Below the pieces are notes generated by a model. That model saw only the letters and a list, made by a program, of their open reading frames with translations. It did not search any database and was not told the DNA's origin. This document shows positions 46,430 to 55,279 of a stretch of 64,000 nucleotides of DNA, one piece after another (within the stretch, counting starts at the first letter, position 1; each line of letters starts with the position of its first letter). This DNA is from Edaphobacter modestus (GTDB lineage: Bacteria > Acidobacteriota > Terriglobia > Terriglobales > Acidobacteriaceae): NCBI RefSeq assembly GCF_004217555.1, contig NZ_SHKW01000001.1:2852001-2916000 (forward strand), written 5' to 3'. The position numbers and the translations under genes are program-made.

Positions 46430-46645
46430 CTACTTCGCGTCCTCGTACTCTTCATGCCAGGCCGTCTGGATCGCCTCCAGAATCCCTTCGTTCGACTTCG
46501 CTGGATCACCCACAAATCCCGGCAGTTCAGTCACATACTGGTGCAGATCTGTGAACCGCACCGTATAGGGATCGAGATCCGGAAACTTCTCCTGCAGTTG
46601 AATGCCGATCTCTTCGGAATCGGTCCAGTCAATCTCACGCGGCAT
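46430..46645 (-). CDS. iscX: IscX, small acidic Fe-S cluster assembly protein
   Basis: 71 aa, the family's usual size, rich in Asp/Glu (IDWTDSEEIGIQLQEKFPDLDPYTVRFTDLH, EGILEAIQTAWHEEYED). IscX binds iron and the cysteine desulfurase IscS and tunes cluster assembly. It lies 29 bases after ferredoxin in the order hscA-fdx-iscX seen in other bacteria. Confidence 0.93.
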   Translation of the reverse strand: MPREIDWTDSEEIGIQLQEKFPDLDPYTVRFTDLHQYVTELPGFVGDPAKSNEGILEAIQTAWHEEYEDAK

Positions 46646-46674
46646 ATCTTCGTCTCCTCACGCAACGCAAATCG

Positions 46675-47106
46675 TTAGTCCTGCTTCACCATGGCCGGCT
46701 TGCCCTCTTGCACGTAGTTCCGATTCCACTTCGGAATCTCCACCACATAGGTCCCCGGCTTTTCAATCACAGCCTGACAGCCCAGCCGTGAGTTCAATTG
46801 CAGATCGGCTGCTGTGTCCATCCGGTCCAATTCCTTGTCCTCAGGCTCGCTGATTCCTTTGGCGCCGTCCTTCACCCAGAGATGGCAGGTAGTGCAAGCG
46901 CAAACCCCACCACATGCGTGATCCAGAAAGATCCCAAAGTTCTCCGCCACGTCCAGAAACGACATCGGCTCCCCATGCCCGTCGTAGGGCAGCGAATCAA
47001 ACGCAAACTCCACTGTCCGGCCCTCGGGCTCGAACGTCACCCGAACCATTCCCTCGCCAGCAGGCTTCGACAAATCCACAACCTGGTCCTTGTTGATCTC
47101 ACTCAT
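46675..47106 (-). CDS. fdx: [2Fe-2S] ferredoxin of the ISC system
   Basis: 143 aa adrenodoxin-type ferredoxin. Cluster ligands fit C65-x5-C71-x2-C74 (HACGGVCACTTCHLW) and C110 (SRLGCQAV); C69 is an additional cysteine. It supplies electrons for Fe-S cluster assembly. Its start is 3 bases after the hscA stop, implying coupling. An N-terminal extension of about 20 residues precedes the fold. Confidence 0.94.
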   Translation of the reverse strand: MSEINKDQVVDLSKPAGEGMVRVTFEPEGRTVEFAFDSLPYDGHGEPMSFLDVAENFGIFLDHACGGVCACTTCHLWVKDGAKGISEPEDKELDRMDTAADLQLNSRLGCQAVIEKPGTYVVEIPKWNRNYVQEGKPAMVKQD

Positions 47107-47109
47107 CTC

Positions 47110-49107
47110 TTAATCTTCCGTCGACTCTCCGGCCGTAGCCTCTTCCTTTATCGAACCTTCAATCGCAGCAGTCTCTTCTTCGGCACTCATTACCTGTGCC
47201 TTCGCAAACGGATGCGGAGCCGTTGGTCCCTCTCCTATGCTCTCACCTGCGGCCGCCATCGTCTTGCCGCCCAGTGCGCCGGTCACCGCCGAATCCATCA
47301 TCAGCTCCGCGAACCTCCGCGTCGCCTTATCCAATCTCTCAATGGCAGTGCGAATCAACTTGTAATCGCCCCCCATCACTGAGGCCTTCAGCTCATTCTC
47401 TTCGGCGTTGATCTTTTCGATCTCATCCGACGTCAGCTGCTGCCAGGCCTCATGCTTCCTGCCCTTCTCCACCGCCGCCAGAATCGTCTCCGCTTCATTC
47501 TTCGCCTCAATCACCTGACGCGCGTGAATGTCCTCCTCGGCGTTATCGAACGAGGACAGGATCATCTCCTCCACCTGCTCATCCGTCAGCCCGTAGGTCG
47601 GCTTCACCTCGACCTCGGCCTCCTTGCCGCTCCTCTGCTCCCGCGCGCTCACATGCAGAATCCCATTCGCATCGATCAGGAACTTCACCTCGATGCGCGG
47701 CAGCCCCGCTGTCATCGGAGGAATCCCCTTCAGGTCGAAACGAGCCAGCGACCGGCAATCCTTCGCCAGTTCACGCTCTCCCTGCACCACATGGATCGCT
47801 ACATTCGTCTGTCCATCCACTCCAGTCGTGAAGTGCTCCGTCGCACTCGCCGGAATCGTCGAATTCCTCTGAATGATCTTTGCCACCACACCGCCGAGCG
47901 CCTCAATCCCCAGCGACAGCGGAGTCACATCCAGCAGCAGCAGATCTTCAATGGCTTTTGAATCACTGCCGCTCAGAATCTCCGCCTGTACTGCCGCTCC
48001 AAGCGCCACTACCTCATCCGGATTGAGCTCCGTGTGCGGCTTCCTGCCCCGCGCACCCAGCCCGAAGACCTCATCCACCAGCCGTCGCACCGCAGGAATT
48101 CGCGTCGATCCGCCGACCAGGACCACCTCGTCGATCGCCGAAGCGTCCAGCCCCGAGTCCTTCAGCGCCTGCCGGCAAGGTCCAGCCGTGCGTGCAATAA
48201 CGCCCGCAATCAAGTTCTCAAACTGCTCCCGCGTGATCTCGCGCAGATATTGCTTGCCGCTCGGCAACACCACATCCAGCTTCGCGCTCTCGGCATCCGA
48301 CAAGCGAATCTTCGCCTCGATCACCGCCTTGCGGATCGCCTGCACCGCCTCCCCATTGCCGCGAACATCCTCGCCAAGATCTCCCGCAATATCGTCCAGG
48401 GCAATCGCAATCAGCAGGTTGTCTATATCGTCGCCACCCAGGTGAGTATCGCCGCCTGTCGCGATCACCTCGAAGATCCCTTCATGCAGCTTCAGGATCG
48501 AGATATCGAAGGTTCCACCACCAAAGTCGTAAACGGCAATCAGCCCGTCCTTGTTCTTGTCGAGCCCATACGCCAGCGCCGCCGCCGTCGGCTCATTCAC
48601 CAGCCGCAACACCTCAAGCCCCGCGATCCTGCCCGCGTCCTTCGTCGCCTGCCGCTGCGCGTCGTTGAAGTATGCGGGAACCGTGATCACAGCCTTCGTC
48701 ACGGGAGCCTGAAAGAACCTCTCCGCATTCTTCTTCAACTGCATCAGCACATACGCTGAAATCTCGGGAGGCGTCAGCATCAACCCGCCGACGCTCACCT
48801 TCAGAACCTCGCCGGGCTTCAGCCCGTCTGCCAGCTTGAACGGAAACAGCTTCAACTCGTCCTGCACATCCGCGATATCGCGTCCCATCAAACGCTTCGC
48901 TGAATAGACCGCGCTCGCCGAATCCGACATCAGCGTCGCTCGCGCCGCATTCCCCACCCTCACACCATCATCGGTCCACGCCACCACCGACGGAACCAGC
49001 GGCACCCCGTCCTCACCCGGAATCACCGTCGGCGTCTCCCCCTGCATGTACGCCACCAGGGAGTTCGTCGTCCCCAGGTCAATCCCTACCACGCGTTCAT
49101 CAGCCAT
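47110..49107 (-). CDS. hscA: Hsp70-type chaperone HscA of Fe-S cluster assembly
   Basis: 665 aa from the ATG at 49107 (AGGA 7 bases upstream). The nucleotide-binding domain has [39 protein letters not shown] and [15 protein letters not shown]; the substrate domain has [17 protein letters not shown] and [23 protein letters not shown]. Assignment to HscA rather than DnaK rests on the fdx-iscX neighbours and the 'IPxSATxxFTTxVDxQTxV' style segment. The acidic Ala/Glu-rich tail is longer than in E. coli HscA. No hscB or iscSUA is seen after it; those would be upstream or elsewhere. Confidence 0.9.
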   Translation of the reverse strand: MADERVVGIDLGTTNSLVAYMQGETPTVIPGEDGVPLVPSVVAWTDDGVRVGNAARATLMSDSASAVYSAKRLMGRDIADVQDELKLFPFKLADGLKPGEVLKVSVGGLMLTPPEISAYVLMQLKKNAERFFQAPVTKAVITVPAYFNDAQRQATKDAGRIAGLEVLRLVNEPTAAALAYGLDKNKDGLIAVYDFGGGTFDISILKLHEGIFEVIATGGDTHLGGDDIDNLLIAIALDDIAGDLGEDVRGNGEAVQAIRKAVIEAKIRLSDAESAKLDVVLPSGKQYLREITREQFENLIAGVIARTAGPCRQALKDSGLDASAIDEVVLVGGSTRIPAVRRLVDEVFGLGARGRKPHTELNPDEVVALGAAVQAEILSGSDSKAIEDLLLLDVTPLSLGIEALGGVVAKIIQRNSTIPASATEHFTTGVDGQTNVAIHVVQGERELAKDCRSLARFDLKGIPPMTAGLPRIEVKFLIDANGILHVSAREQRSGKEAEVEVKPTYGLTDEQVEEMILSSFDNAEEDIHARQVIEAKNEAETILAAVEKGRKHEAWQQLTSDEIEKINAEENELKASVMGGDYKLIRTAIERLDKATRRFAELMMDSAVTGALGGKTMAAAGESIGEGPTAPHPFAKAQVMSAEEETAAIEGSIKEEATAGESTED

Positions 49108-49198
49108 CAAGAGTCCTCTATTGCTTCTCTTATTGTCCTACAATCGCGTCACCCGGTGGCTTCGCCAACCTTTCTCGATTACAGAATGGAGATCGAAC

Positions 49199-49707
49199 GT
49201 GAATCGACATTCACCCACACTGCACTTTTTCTGCGGAAGACTTGCCGCCGGCAAGACCACTCTTGCCCGACAGATCGCCGACGAGCAACGAGCCGTCTTT
49301 CTGTCTGAAGATCTCTGGCTCTCCCGCCTCAGCGACGGTATCCGAACCTTCGATGACTATCTCAAGTGGTCGCGACGCTGCCGGTCCGTCATGGCGCCTC
49401 TGATTATCGAGATTCTCAAGCCAGAACCTCAGTTGTCCTTGACTTCGCTGGAAATACGCCAAGAGAACGAGCCTGGGTGCGCTCTCTCTTCGAAGCGGCA
49501 GGCTCCAACCATCTCCTGCACTACCTCGACATCCCCGAAGAAACCTGCCTCGTCCGGCTAAGAAAACGAAATGAGGGCAAACCTGAAGGACTCTACTATG
49601 CCACCACCACCGAACCAGAGTTCCGAGCCATTTCCAAGTACTTCCAGCCACCTCTGTTAGAAGAGGGATTCAACCTTCGCAGGGAGATCGTGCAGGAAAA
49701 GATGTAA
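49199..49707 (+). pseudogene. P-loop ATPase/kinase-like (AAA_33, zeta-toxin-like) gene, frameshifted
   Basis: A GTG at 49199 with GGAG 7 bases upstream begins SPTLHFFCGRLAAGKTTLARQIA, a Walker A P-loop, and continues to RSVMAPLIIEILK. The next frame continues as ARTSVVLDFAGNTPRERAWVRSLFEAAG ... LLHYLDIPEETCLVRLRKRN, to a stop at 49705-49707. One missing base near 49418-49424 (AAGCC) accounts for the break. Intact relatives are about 170-aa ATP-binding proteins of unknown substrate. Could be a real pseudogene or a sequencing error. Confidence 0.75.
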
Positions 49708-49718
49708 GATCACGTCCA

Positions 49719-50357
49719 TCATTGCCCCACCAGCTCTCGCCGCAACGCGTTCCTCAGCCACGCCTCATACGCATCGCCCGTCCATCCCCGCTCTCTCACG
49801 AGCATCCGGAAAACCTCGCGACTCGTCAGCGTCCACAGGACTGCTCGTGCTGCATCACGACTCAATCCCGGTCTCAGCAGCTTCGCCCTTTCCAGACCGT
49901 CGATAATCATCTCCTGCGAGTCATATCGCTGGCAGTTGCGCTCGTCCTCCACGGCCGCCAGCTCCGGAGCCACCATACCCGCTCCTCGCAGAAGATTTTC
50001 GACCGGAATCTCCGACTCGTAGATCTGCCGGGCGATACGCGGCGGATACCCCAGCCGCGCCAGCGGATCGGTCACCTTCACCACCTCAGCGATGAGCGCC
50101 TGGAACGCCTCCCCGAATCGCGCCGCGTCCAGCAGCTCCGACACAATCCCCTTCTTCGACCCGAAGATCGCATACACCGTAGGCACCGCCACCCCAGCGG
50201 CCTTCGCCACTGCCGGGATCGTCATCCCCGCATATCCGGTCTCTTTCAGAAGCGTCCGCGCCGCAGCCGCAACCCTCCTGCGGGTCTCATCGGCCTGGCG
50301 CTGCCGTGCCGGCGATTCATAGACCCGCTTCTCGTCAGCCTTAAAGCCTTTCGCCAT
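49719..50357 (-). CDS. TetR-family transcriptional regulator
   Basis: 212 aa from the ATG at 50357; the frame is open 29 codons further upstream, but this start gives a normal TetR N-terminus. Helix-turn-helix: RRRVAAAARTLLKETGYAGMTIPAVAKAAGVAVPTVYAIFGSKKGIVSELL, as in the TetR_N family. The C-terminal ligand domain is divergent. It is divergent from the SnoaL-like and NAD-binding genes; the 112-base gap between them is AT-rich and contains ATATTGAATAT near 50393-50403, so repression of that pair is plausible. Confidence 0.88.
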   Translation of the reverse strand: MAKGFKADEKRVYESPARQRQADETRRRVAAAARTLLKETGYAGMTIPAVAKAAGVAVPTVYAIFGSKKGIVSELLDAARFGEAFQALIAEVVKVTDPLARLGYPPRIARQIYESEIPVENLLRGAGMVAPELAAVEDERNCQRYDSQEMIIDGLERAKLLRPGLSRDAARAVLWTLTSREVFRMLVRERGWTGDAYEAWLRNALRRELVGQ

Positions 50358-50469
50358 ATTGACAGTATAAAGACATATTTGATACATGTTCATATATTGA
50401 ATATCTGGACACATGAAGCTACCTCGCGCATTTCGAACCACCACCTAAACGAAACAAAGGAGTTCCCTC

Positions 50470-50904
50470 ATGTCCGTCATCACCGATCAGGCCACCACCA
50501 TCCACTCCTTCTACGACCAATGCCTCAACCAGCGCCAGTCCGGCCTTCTGCCAGAGCTCTTCACCGCCGATGCAGTCGCCCATACCCCGAACGGCGACTC
50601 CACCGGACTCGCCGACGTCCAGCAGACCGTCGAGCGCGTTCACGCCATGTTCCCCGATCACCACTTCACGATTGACGACATCATCGTCAACGGCGACAAG
50701 GCCGCTGCCCGGTGGACCATGACGGCCACCAACACCGCGCCGATCGGGGGCATTCCGCCCACGGGCAAGCCCATTACCCAGCGCGCAAACGTCTTTTATC
50801 GCTTCGAAGACGGCAAGATCGCCGAGTTATGGCTGCAGCTGGACCAGATCGGCGTGCTTCGTCAGATCGGCGTCCAGATCCCCGGAGCCCAGCCAGCTCG
50901 GTAA
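50470..50904 (+). CDS. SnoaL-like/ester cyclase-family protein (NTF2 fold)
   Basis: 144 aa with GGAG 8 bases before the ATG. The NTF2-like fold is suggested by HSFYDQCLNQRQSGLLPELFTADAVAHTP, VQQTVERVHAMFPDHHFTIDDIIVNGDKAAARWTMTATNTA and ANVFYRFEDGKIAELWLQLDQIGVLRQIG. Such proteins are widespread and mostly uncharacterised; some cyclise polyketides. It forms a pair with the NAD-binding gene 40 bases downstream. Confidence 0.85.
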   Translation: MSVITDQATTIHSFYDQCLNQRQSGLLPELFTADAVAHTPNGDSTGLADVQQTVERVHAMFPDHHFTIDDIIVNGDKAAARWTMTATNTAPIGGIPPTGKPITQRANVFYRFEDGKIAELWLQLDQIGVLRQIGVQIPGAQPAR

Positions 50905-50944
50905 CCACCAAAACCTCTTTCACCGGTAAGGGAGACAAACAGAC

Positions 50945-51559
50945 ATGCGACTCACGATCCTCGGAGTAACCGGCGGCATCGGCCGCCTCCTTCTTCCTCT
51001 CGCCCTCGAACAGGGCCACGAGGTCACAGCCTTTGCCCGCGCCCCTAAAAAGGTCGCCCAGACCAGCTCGCGCCTGCGGGTCATCGGTGGCGACCTCTTT
51101 AACGCGGACGAGATGGCCGCCGCCATCGAGGGCAGCGATGCGGTCCTCTCCGCCTTCGGCCCTACCACGCTGCGCCGCACCCACCTGCGACGCGACTTCG
51201 GCCGCGTTCTGGTCAAGGCCATGCGCTCGACCGGAGTGGACCGCTTCATCCACGTCTCCACGGCCTTCCTCTTCGGGGAAGGGGGGCTTGTCTTCTCGGT
51301 CATGTCGAATACGCTCTTCCGCAACGTCACGATCGACCATCGCGAAAGCGAGCAGGAGATGATCCAGTCCGATCTTGCCTGGACCATCCTCCGGCCTCCG
51401 CGCCTTCTCGATGCTCCTGCTACCGGCAAACCGCGTGTCGTCGCGGGTCATCTGCCGAAAGGCGGCTTCAGCATCCCTCGGGCCGATGTAGCCGGTTTCA
51501 TGCTGCGGGAGGCGGTAGCCCCGCAGTACATCCGTCAAGTCGTGGGTCTCAGCACGTGA
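50945..51559 (+). CDS. NAD(P)-binding NmrA/SDR-like oxidoreductase
   Basis: 204 aa, Rossmann fold with the nucleotide loop ILGVTGGIGRLLLPLALEQGHEVTAFAR at the N-terminus, AIEGSDAVLSAFGP, DRFIHVSTAFLFGEG and LAWTILRPPRLLD. This matches the atypical short-chain dehydrogenase/NmrA-like group used in quinone or stress metabolism; substrate unknown. It lies 40 bases after the SnoaL-like gene, likely one operon controlled by the divergent TetR. Confidence 0.87.
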   Translation: MRLTILGVTGGIGRLLLPLALEQGHEVTAFARAPKKVAQTSSRLRVIGGDLFNADEMAAAIEGSDAVLSAFGPTTLRRTHLRRDFGRVLVKAMRSTGVDRFIHVSTAFLFGEGGLVFSVMSNTLFRNVTIDHRESEQEMIQSDLAWTILRPPRLLDAPATGKPRVVAGHLPKGGFSIPRADVAGFMLREAVAPQYIRQVVGLST

Positions 51560-51713
51560 CCACGGTAACGCAATCGGCGTCGCGCCATGCGTTCGATCCA
51601 TTGCGAGGAGGATCAAACACATGTGAGCCTTCTCGCATTCGATTCCTGACGTTTTCCGCGGGCGGTCCGATTTCACGATACCTTATCGCGGTGAGAGAGC
51701 ATCCTAAAAGACC

Positions 51714-52145
51714 ATGACGACGCCGACCCGTTCAACAGCCATTCCCAGTGTTCGTTATCGCGATGCCCATGCCGCAATCGACTGGCTCATCCGCGCCTTC
51801 GGATTTCAAAAGAACGCGGTTTACACCAACGCCGATAACACAGTCGCCCACGCACAACTCACTCTTGGGGAAGGCGGCATGGTGATGCTCGGCTCAGTCG
51901 ACGGAGCCAGCGAGTACGGCAAGCTCATGGTGCAGCCCGATGAGATCGGTCTTCGCGAGACCACCGGCATCTATCTCCTCGTCCCCGATGCCGACGCGAC
52001 CTATTCTGCGGCGAAAAACGCAGGTGCCGAGATGGTCCTCGACATCCGCGACATGGACTATGGCGGTCGGAGTTTTACCTGTCGCGATCTCGAAGGTCAC
52101 CTCTGGAGCATCGGAACCTATGACCCATGGCATCACGAAGCATAA
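51714..52145 (+). CDS. VOC-family (glyoxalase/PhnB-like) protein
   Basis: 143 aa single-domain VOC protein: IPSVRYRDAHAAIDWLIRAFGFQKNAVYTNADN, GGMVMLGSVDG, GIYLLVPDADATYSAAKNAGAEMVLDIRDMDYGGRSFTCRDLEGHLWSIGTYDP. This arrangement is typical of PhnB-like proteins of unknown substrate. No good ribosome binding site is seen. Weakly resembles the secreted VOC protein at 15113-16087 but lacks its signal peptide. Confidence 0.85.
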   Translation: MTTPTRSTAIPSVRYRDAHAAIDWLIRAFGFQKNAVYTNADNTVAHAQLTLGEGGMVMLGSVDGASEYGKLMVQPDEIGLRETTGIYLLVPDADATYSAAKNAGAEMVLDIRDMDYGGRSFTCRDLEGHLWSIGTYDPWHHEA

Positions 52146-52207
52146 ACCTTACGATACTGTGACACATCGCCGACGACATCGGTTCCGCTCCGTGATACCG
52201 TCAGGCC

Positions 52208-52690
52208 ATGGAGCTTAATCCATACGCGAAGTCTCTCGGGGACCAGGATCCGATCCCGGTCATTACCGCGACAGTCGAGCGGCTCCATGCCCTCATTGAT
52301 CCTCTCTCGCCGGCCCAGGCCGACCGCAATCCTGAGCCCGACAAATGGAGCATCCGCGAGAGCATCGCTCACCTGGCGGACTGCGAGATGGTCTTCGCCT
52401 TTCGTCTGCGTCAGACCCTCGCTGAAGGGCACCATATCATCCAGCCGTTCGACCAGAGCATCTGGGCGAAGCGCTACGCCTCCTACGACCTGAAATCAGC
52501 CTTCGACCTTTTTGCTGCCGCGCGAAACTGGAACCTCAAGTTCCTTACAACGGTTACCGAAGACGATCGTCACCATCCGACGACCCACCCCGAACGCGGC
52601 ACCATGATCCTGTGGACCATCGTCGAGACCATCGCGGGGCATGACCTCCATCACCTTCAGCAAATCGAGCACCTCGCCCAAGTGGTGTGA
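52208..52690 (+). CDS. DinB-family metal-dependent protein
   Basis: 160 aa four-helix-bundle protein of the DinB/YfiT type. Metal-ligand histidines are plausible in SIAHLADCEMVFAFRLRQTL and in ETIAGHDLHHLQQIEHL; PDKWSIRES is typical of the family. Relatives include thiol-dependent metalloenzymes, but the function here is unknown. It stands alone on the plus strand. Confidence 0.88.
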   Translation: MELNPYAKSLGDQDPIPVITATVERLHALIDPLSPAQADRNPEPDKWSIRESIAHLADCEMVFAFRLRQTLAEGHHIIQPFDQSIWAKRYASYDLKSAFDLFAAARNWNLKFLTTVTEDDRHHPTTHPERGTMILWTIVETIAGHDLHHLQQIEHLAQVV

Positions 52691-52735
52691 CGACCTGCGC
52701 AGCCGACGTCGCAAACTTGATTTCTGACGGAATCA

Positions 52736-53133
52736 TTGACAATAGAAGTTCTTCGTAAATTGCTGACCTACCTCGCTGAAAAAGTGGCGGGAGGCGAAGC
52801 AGACCAACTCAAGGAATATGTCGTCGCGATTGAAGGTCTGGGCAAGCCAGCGTCCTACGATCCCCAGCAAAACTCAACCGTCCGGATCCAGGTGGGAAGG
52901 CTTCGTCAGAAGCTGGCGGAGTATTACCGAACCGAAGGTCTTCACGATCTCTAATTATCGACCTGCCGAAGGGCAGATTCAGGCTGACCTGCGAGCACAA
53001 GGACGAGAGTGAGCCGATCAGCGCACTGGTTGCGCCTGGGATCTTCGAGCCAGTCGGAGTCCTGCTTTTTTTCTGGCGCATTTTCTGCGCGGTTGGGAAC
53101 GGTCAGAACCGGATGAAGGCTCCGAACTGGTAG
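52736..53133 (+). pseudogene. Winged-helix DNA-binding protein remnant (frameshifted and truncated)
   Basis: The first frame reads VLRKLLTYLAEKVAGGEADQLKEYVVAIEGLG ... VRIQVGRLRQKLAEYYRTEGLHD, a motif at the N-terminus of many acidobacterial winged-helix regulators. It stops at 52954; the next frame resumes as LIIDLPKGRFRLTCEHKDESEPISAL, the normal continuation, to a stop at 53131-53133. Loss of one base near 52949 explains the break. The N-terminus of the usual family is also missing. Confidence 0.7.
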
Positions 53134-53210
53134 ACGCGGGGCTGGTTCGCCTGGGGTGGTGATCTGGGCGAAGGAGCCTTATCGGGAGTCCCGCCTTTTG
53201 TGCCCCTTCG
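53103..53210 (-). pseudogene. C-terminal fragment of an outer-membrane beta-barrel protein
   Basis: On the minus strand this stretch encodes GTKGGTPDKAPS...ANQPRVYQFGAFIRF followed by TGA, an ending that resembles the C-terminal strand and terminal Phe of outer-membrane receptors. No upstream part of such a gene exists next to it; the HhH gene stop lies just beyond. The call is tentative because the segment is short. Confidence 0.35.
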
Positions 53211-53213
53211 CCT

Positions 53214-53789
53214 CTACTCGAACGTCATGCGATTCTTTCGCGCGGTAATCTCCATCACGTTCATCTGCGGTACCTTCTGGAGATCTTCCAGGGATTTGAA
53301 GTTGCCGTTCTTCTGCCGGTAAGCAACGATATCCTCGGCCTGCTTGGCCGAGAAGCCAAGCTGCTTTTCAATATCGGCCGCCGTCGCCTTATTCATATTG
53401 ATCTTCGACGTCACCTGCGGAAAACTCTTAACGAGGTAGTCGAGAATCTCGGTGTAGTCCTCATCCGATCCGGTAGCGCCAAGGCCCACCATCTTCGTGA
53501 TGGTATCTTCCCAGCCTTGTCGACTCTGCCCGTTCGCAATCACGTTGGTCGGCGAATGACACCTGCTGCAGACCCGGACCAGCGTCTGCTTTCCAGGTCC
53601 TTCCGGAAGCTGCGGGTATTGCGATTCACCCTTAGCTTGCGACTGGGCGGCCTGCGGCTGAGCGCCCTGCTGGAATGCAGTCGAAGCGAGCGCCGCCGAA
53701 GACGCGATGACGAGTCCGCCCCCCAACGCAAGAGTTCCGATCCAGACCGCGCGTGAGGTATTGCCTGCCGATTTAACTTTTTTGACCAT
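53214..53789 (-). CDS. Helix-hairpin-helix protein with c-type haem motif
   Basis: 191 aa exported protein. A signal/anchor helix (WIGTLALGGGLVIASSAALAS) and a low-complexity Gln/Ala linker precede a c-type haem-binding site (VCSRCHSP, C74-x2-C77-H78) in a cytochrome-like region. A C-terminal ComEA-type helix-hairpin-helix follows (INMNKATAADIEKQLGFSAKQAEDIVAYRQKNGNFKSLEDLQKVPQM, about 131-178). The HhH usually binds DNA; joining it to a haem motif is notable. Upstream gap to 54181 holds predicted LacI operators. Confidence 0.85.
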   Translation of the reverse strand: MVKKVKSAGNTSRAVWIGTLALGGGLVIASSAALASTAFQQGAQPQAAQSQAKGESQYPQLPEGPGKQTLVRVCSRCHSPTNVIANGQSRQGWEDTITKMVGLGATGSDEDYTEILDYLVKSFPQVTSKINMNKATAADIEKQLGFSAKQAEDIVAYRQKNGNFKSLEDLQKVPQMNVMEITARKNRMTFE

Positions 53790-53948
53790 GATCTCTATTG
53801 AACTGCACCTGTCATGAATTTGTCAGCGATTTTGAGGAGCTAATCGAGTTCCGATCCACCTGATTTCTTCAACCGGATGTACGGGCTGAAGTCTTAGACG
53901 CCCTTCTTCCCTTTGGATGCCGTTTCTCCTCGAAGGTAGGGAAATTTT

Positions 53949-53964
53949 AATGAGACGTCTCATT
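53949..53964. promoter_or_regulatory. Predicted operator AATGAGACGTCTCATT
   Basis: A perfect 16-base palindrome with a central CG, as in LacI-family operators. Its 12-base core TGAGACGTCTCA occurs again at 55280-55291 before the ABC transporter. It lies between the HhH gene (start 53789, minus) and the LacI-type gene (start 54181, plus), a gap of 391 bases without other genes. Confidence 0.75.
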
Positions 53965-54137
53965 TTAATTGGGGATGCTATGCGGGCGGCCCGACGACTG
54001 TCAAGAGATTTCTCCAGGCCGGAAGTGTACTAAGTGGCGCCCGCTCTATAGTTAGGTGTGAATACTCAAAGTTAGTTCTGGCCGACGACTAAGTTTGACT
54101 GAGACGCTCCAAAAAAGATTGCTTTCTGTCAAGCTGC

Positions 54138-54151
54138 CGAGACCGGTCTCG
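54138..54151. promoter_or_regulatory. Palindrome CGAGACCGGTCTCG upstream of lacI
   Basis: A perfect 14-base palindrome 29 bases before the lacI ATG. It shares the GAGAC/GTCTC arms with the other operators but has a longer centre (CCGG vs CG), so it may be a lower-affinity autoregulatory site or a coincidence. Confidence 0.45.
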
Positions 54152-54180
54152 AACAGGCCTTCATGTAGGATTTGTCCATT

Positions 54181-55254
54181 ATGCTGCCAACACAAAAGGA
54201 ACTGGCAAAGCTCGCTGGTGTTTCTTCAGGCACTGTTTCCAACGTGATCAGTGGGTCGACGCGTGTGAGCGAACGATCCCGGCAGAAGGTTCTTGAGGCA
54301 ATCCGGGTGCTGAACTACCAGCCCAACCTGATTGCTCGCAGCCTGAAGACAAACAGAACCCGCACGCTCGGAATCGTTGTTCCCGACATCACCATTCCAT
54401 TCTTTCCCAAGATCATTCGGGGCGCGGAATGCGCGGCGCGGGAGCGCGGATATTTTTTGATCGTACTCGACTCCGAAGGCAGCCCCGAGCGCGAGTCGGA
54501 GATGTTCGCTCTCCTCCGGGCTCAGAGAATCGAGGGCATGCTGCTGGTCACCGCCAGCGGAGAAGAGTTGACACCGGAGCGATGGAACGCGATCAGCTCC
54601 GCATTTCCTGTGGTATGTCTCGATCGCCTGCCCGTGGATCTTGACGTGGATTCCGTATGCGTGGATGACTGTGGCGCGGCCGAGATGGCAATCTCGCACC
54701 TGATGAGCTGCGGCCACAAAGAGATCGCAATCATAACCGGTCCCCTCACCCTTCGTAACGAGCAGGAGCGAGTACGGGGATATCGTCAGGCTCTGCAAAA
54801 AAGCTCCATCCCTCTCCAGCGTTCCCTTATCTGGAACGGCAGCTTCGAACAGGATGAGGTTGCCAGGCTCTGTCAAAACGGAATGCTTCGCCCGGGCGGG
54901 AGACCCACTGCCCTCTTCGCCACAAATGGAGTGACCGGCCTGGCAGCCTTGAGGAGTCTCTATAGCATAGGGTTGAGCACCCCCAGGGACTTTGCGTTCG
55001 TCACCTTCGATGAGATCACTGCCGAAGATTTCTTTCGGCCGGCGATCACCTCCGTCGTGCAGCCCACCTTCGACATGGGATACAAGGCAATCGAGGTGCT
55101 TCTGGATCGGATTGAGAAAGGTCAGAACGAGGGACGACGCGAGAGAGTTCGTCTGCCCGCCACCCTTACCGTCCGTGAATCCTCCAGCAACTTCCAGCTT
55201 CAGGCCAGCGCCTCTGGAAACCCACCCAGGCGGCGCGCCGCGCGAACCCGTTGA
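54181..55254 (+). CDS. LacI-family regulator of the sugar ABC transporter locus
   Basis: 357 aa from the ATG at 54181 (a TTG three codons upstream is alternative). Helix-turn-helix TQKELAKLAGVSSGTVSNVISGSTRVSERSRQKV, hinge NYQPNLIARSLKTNRT, then an effector domain (TLGIVVPDITIPFFPKIIRGAE, VVCLDRLP, VCVDDCGAAEMAI, AFVTFDEI, PTFDMGYKAIEVLLDRIE). It is followed by the transporter operon, 25 bases after its stop beginning with the operator core. Inducer probably the transported sugar (inference). Confidence 0.93.
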   Translation: MLPTQKELAKLAGVSSGTVSNVISGSTRVSERSRQKVLEAIRVLNYQPNLIARSLKTNRTRTLGIVVPDITIPFFPKIIRGAECAARERGYFLIVLDSEGSPERESEMFALLRAQRIEGMLLVTASGEELTPERWNAISSAFPVVCLDRLPVDLDVDSVCVDDCGAAEMAISHLMSCGHKEIAIITGPLTLRNEQERVRGYRQALQKSSIPLQRSLIWNGSFEQDEVARLCQNGMLRPGGRPTALFATNGVTGLAALRSLYSIGLSTPRDFAFVTFDEITAEDFFRPAITSVVQPTFDMGYKAIEVLLDRIEKGQNEGRRERVRLPATLTVRESSSNFQLQASASGNPPRRRAARTR

Positions 55255-55279
55255 CAAGGATTCAGCCTCCGCACTAATG

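Noticed and set aside
54098-54110. Third TGAGACG-type half operator (TGAGACGCTCC)
   Set aside because: Only the left arm matches; the right arm does not pair.
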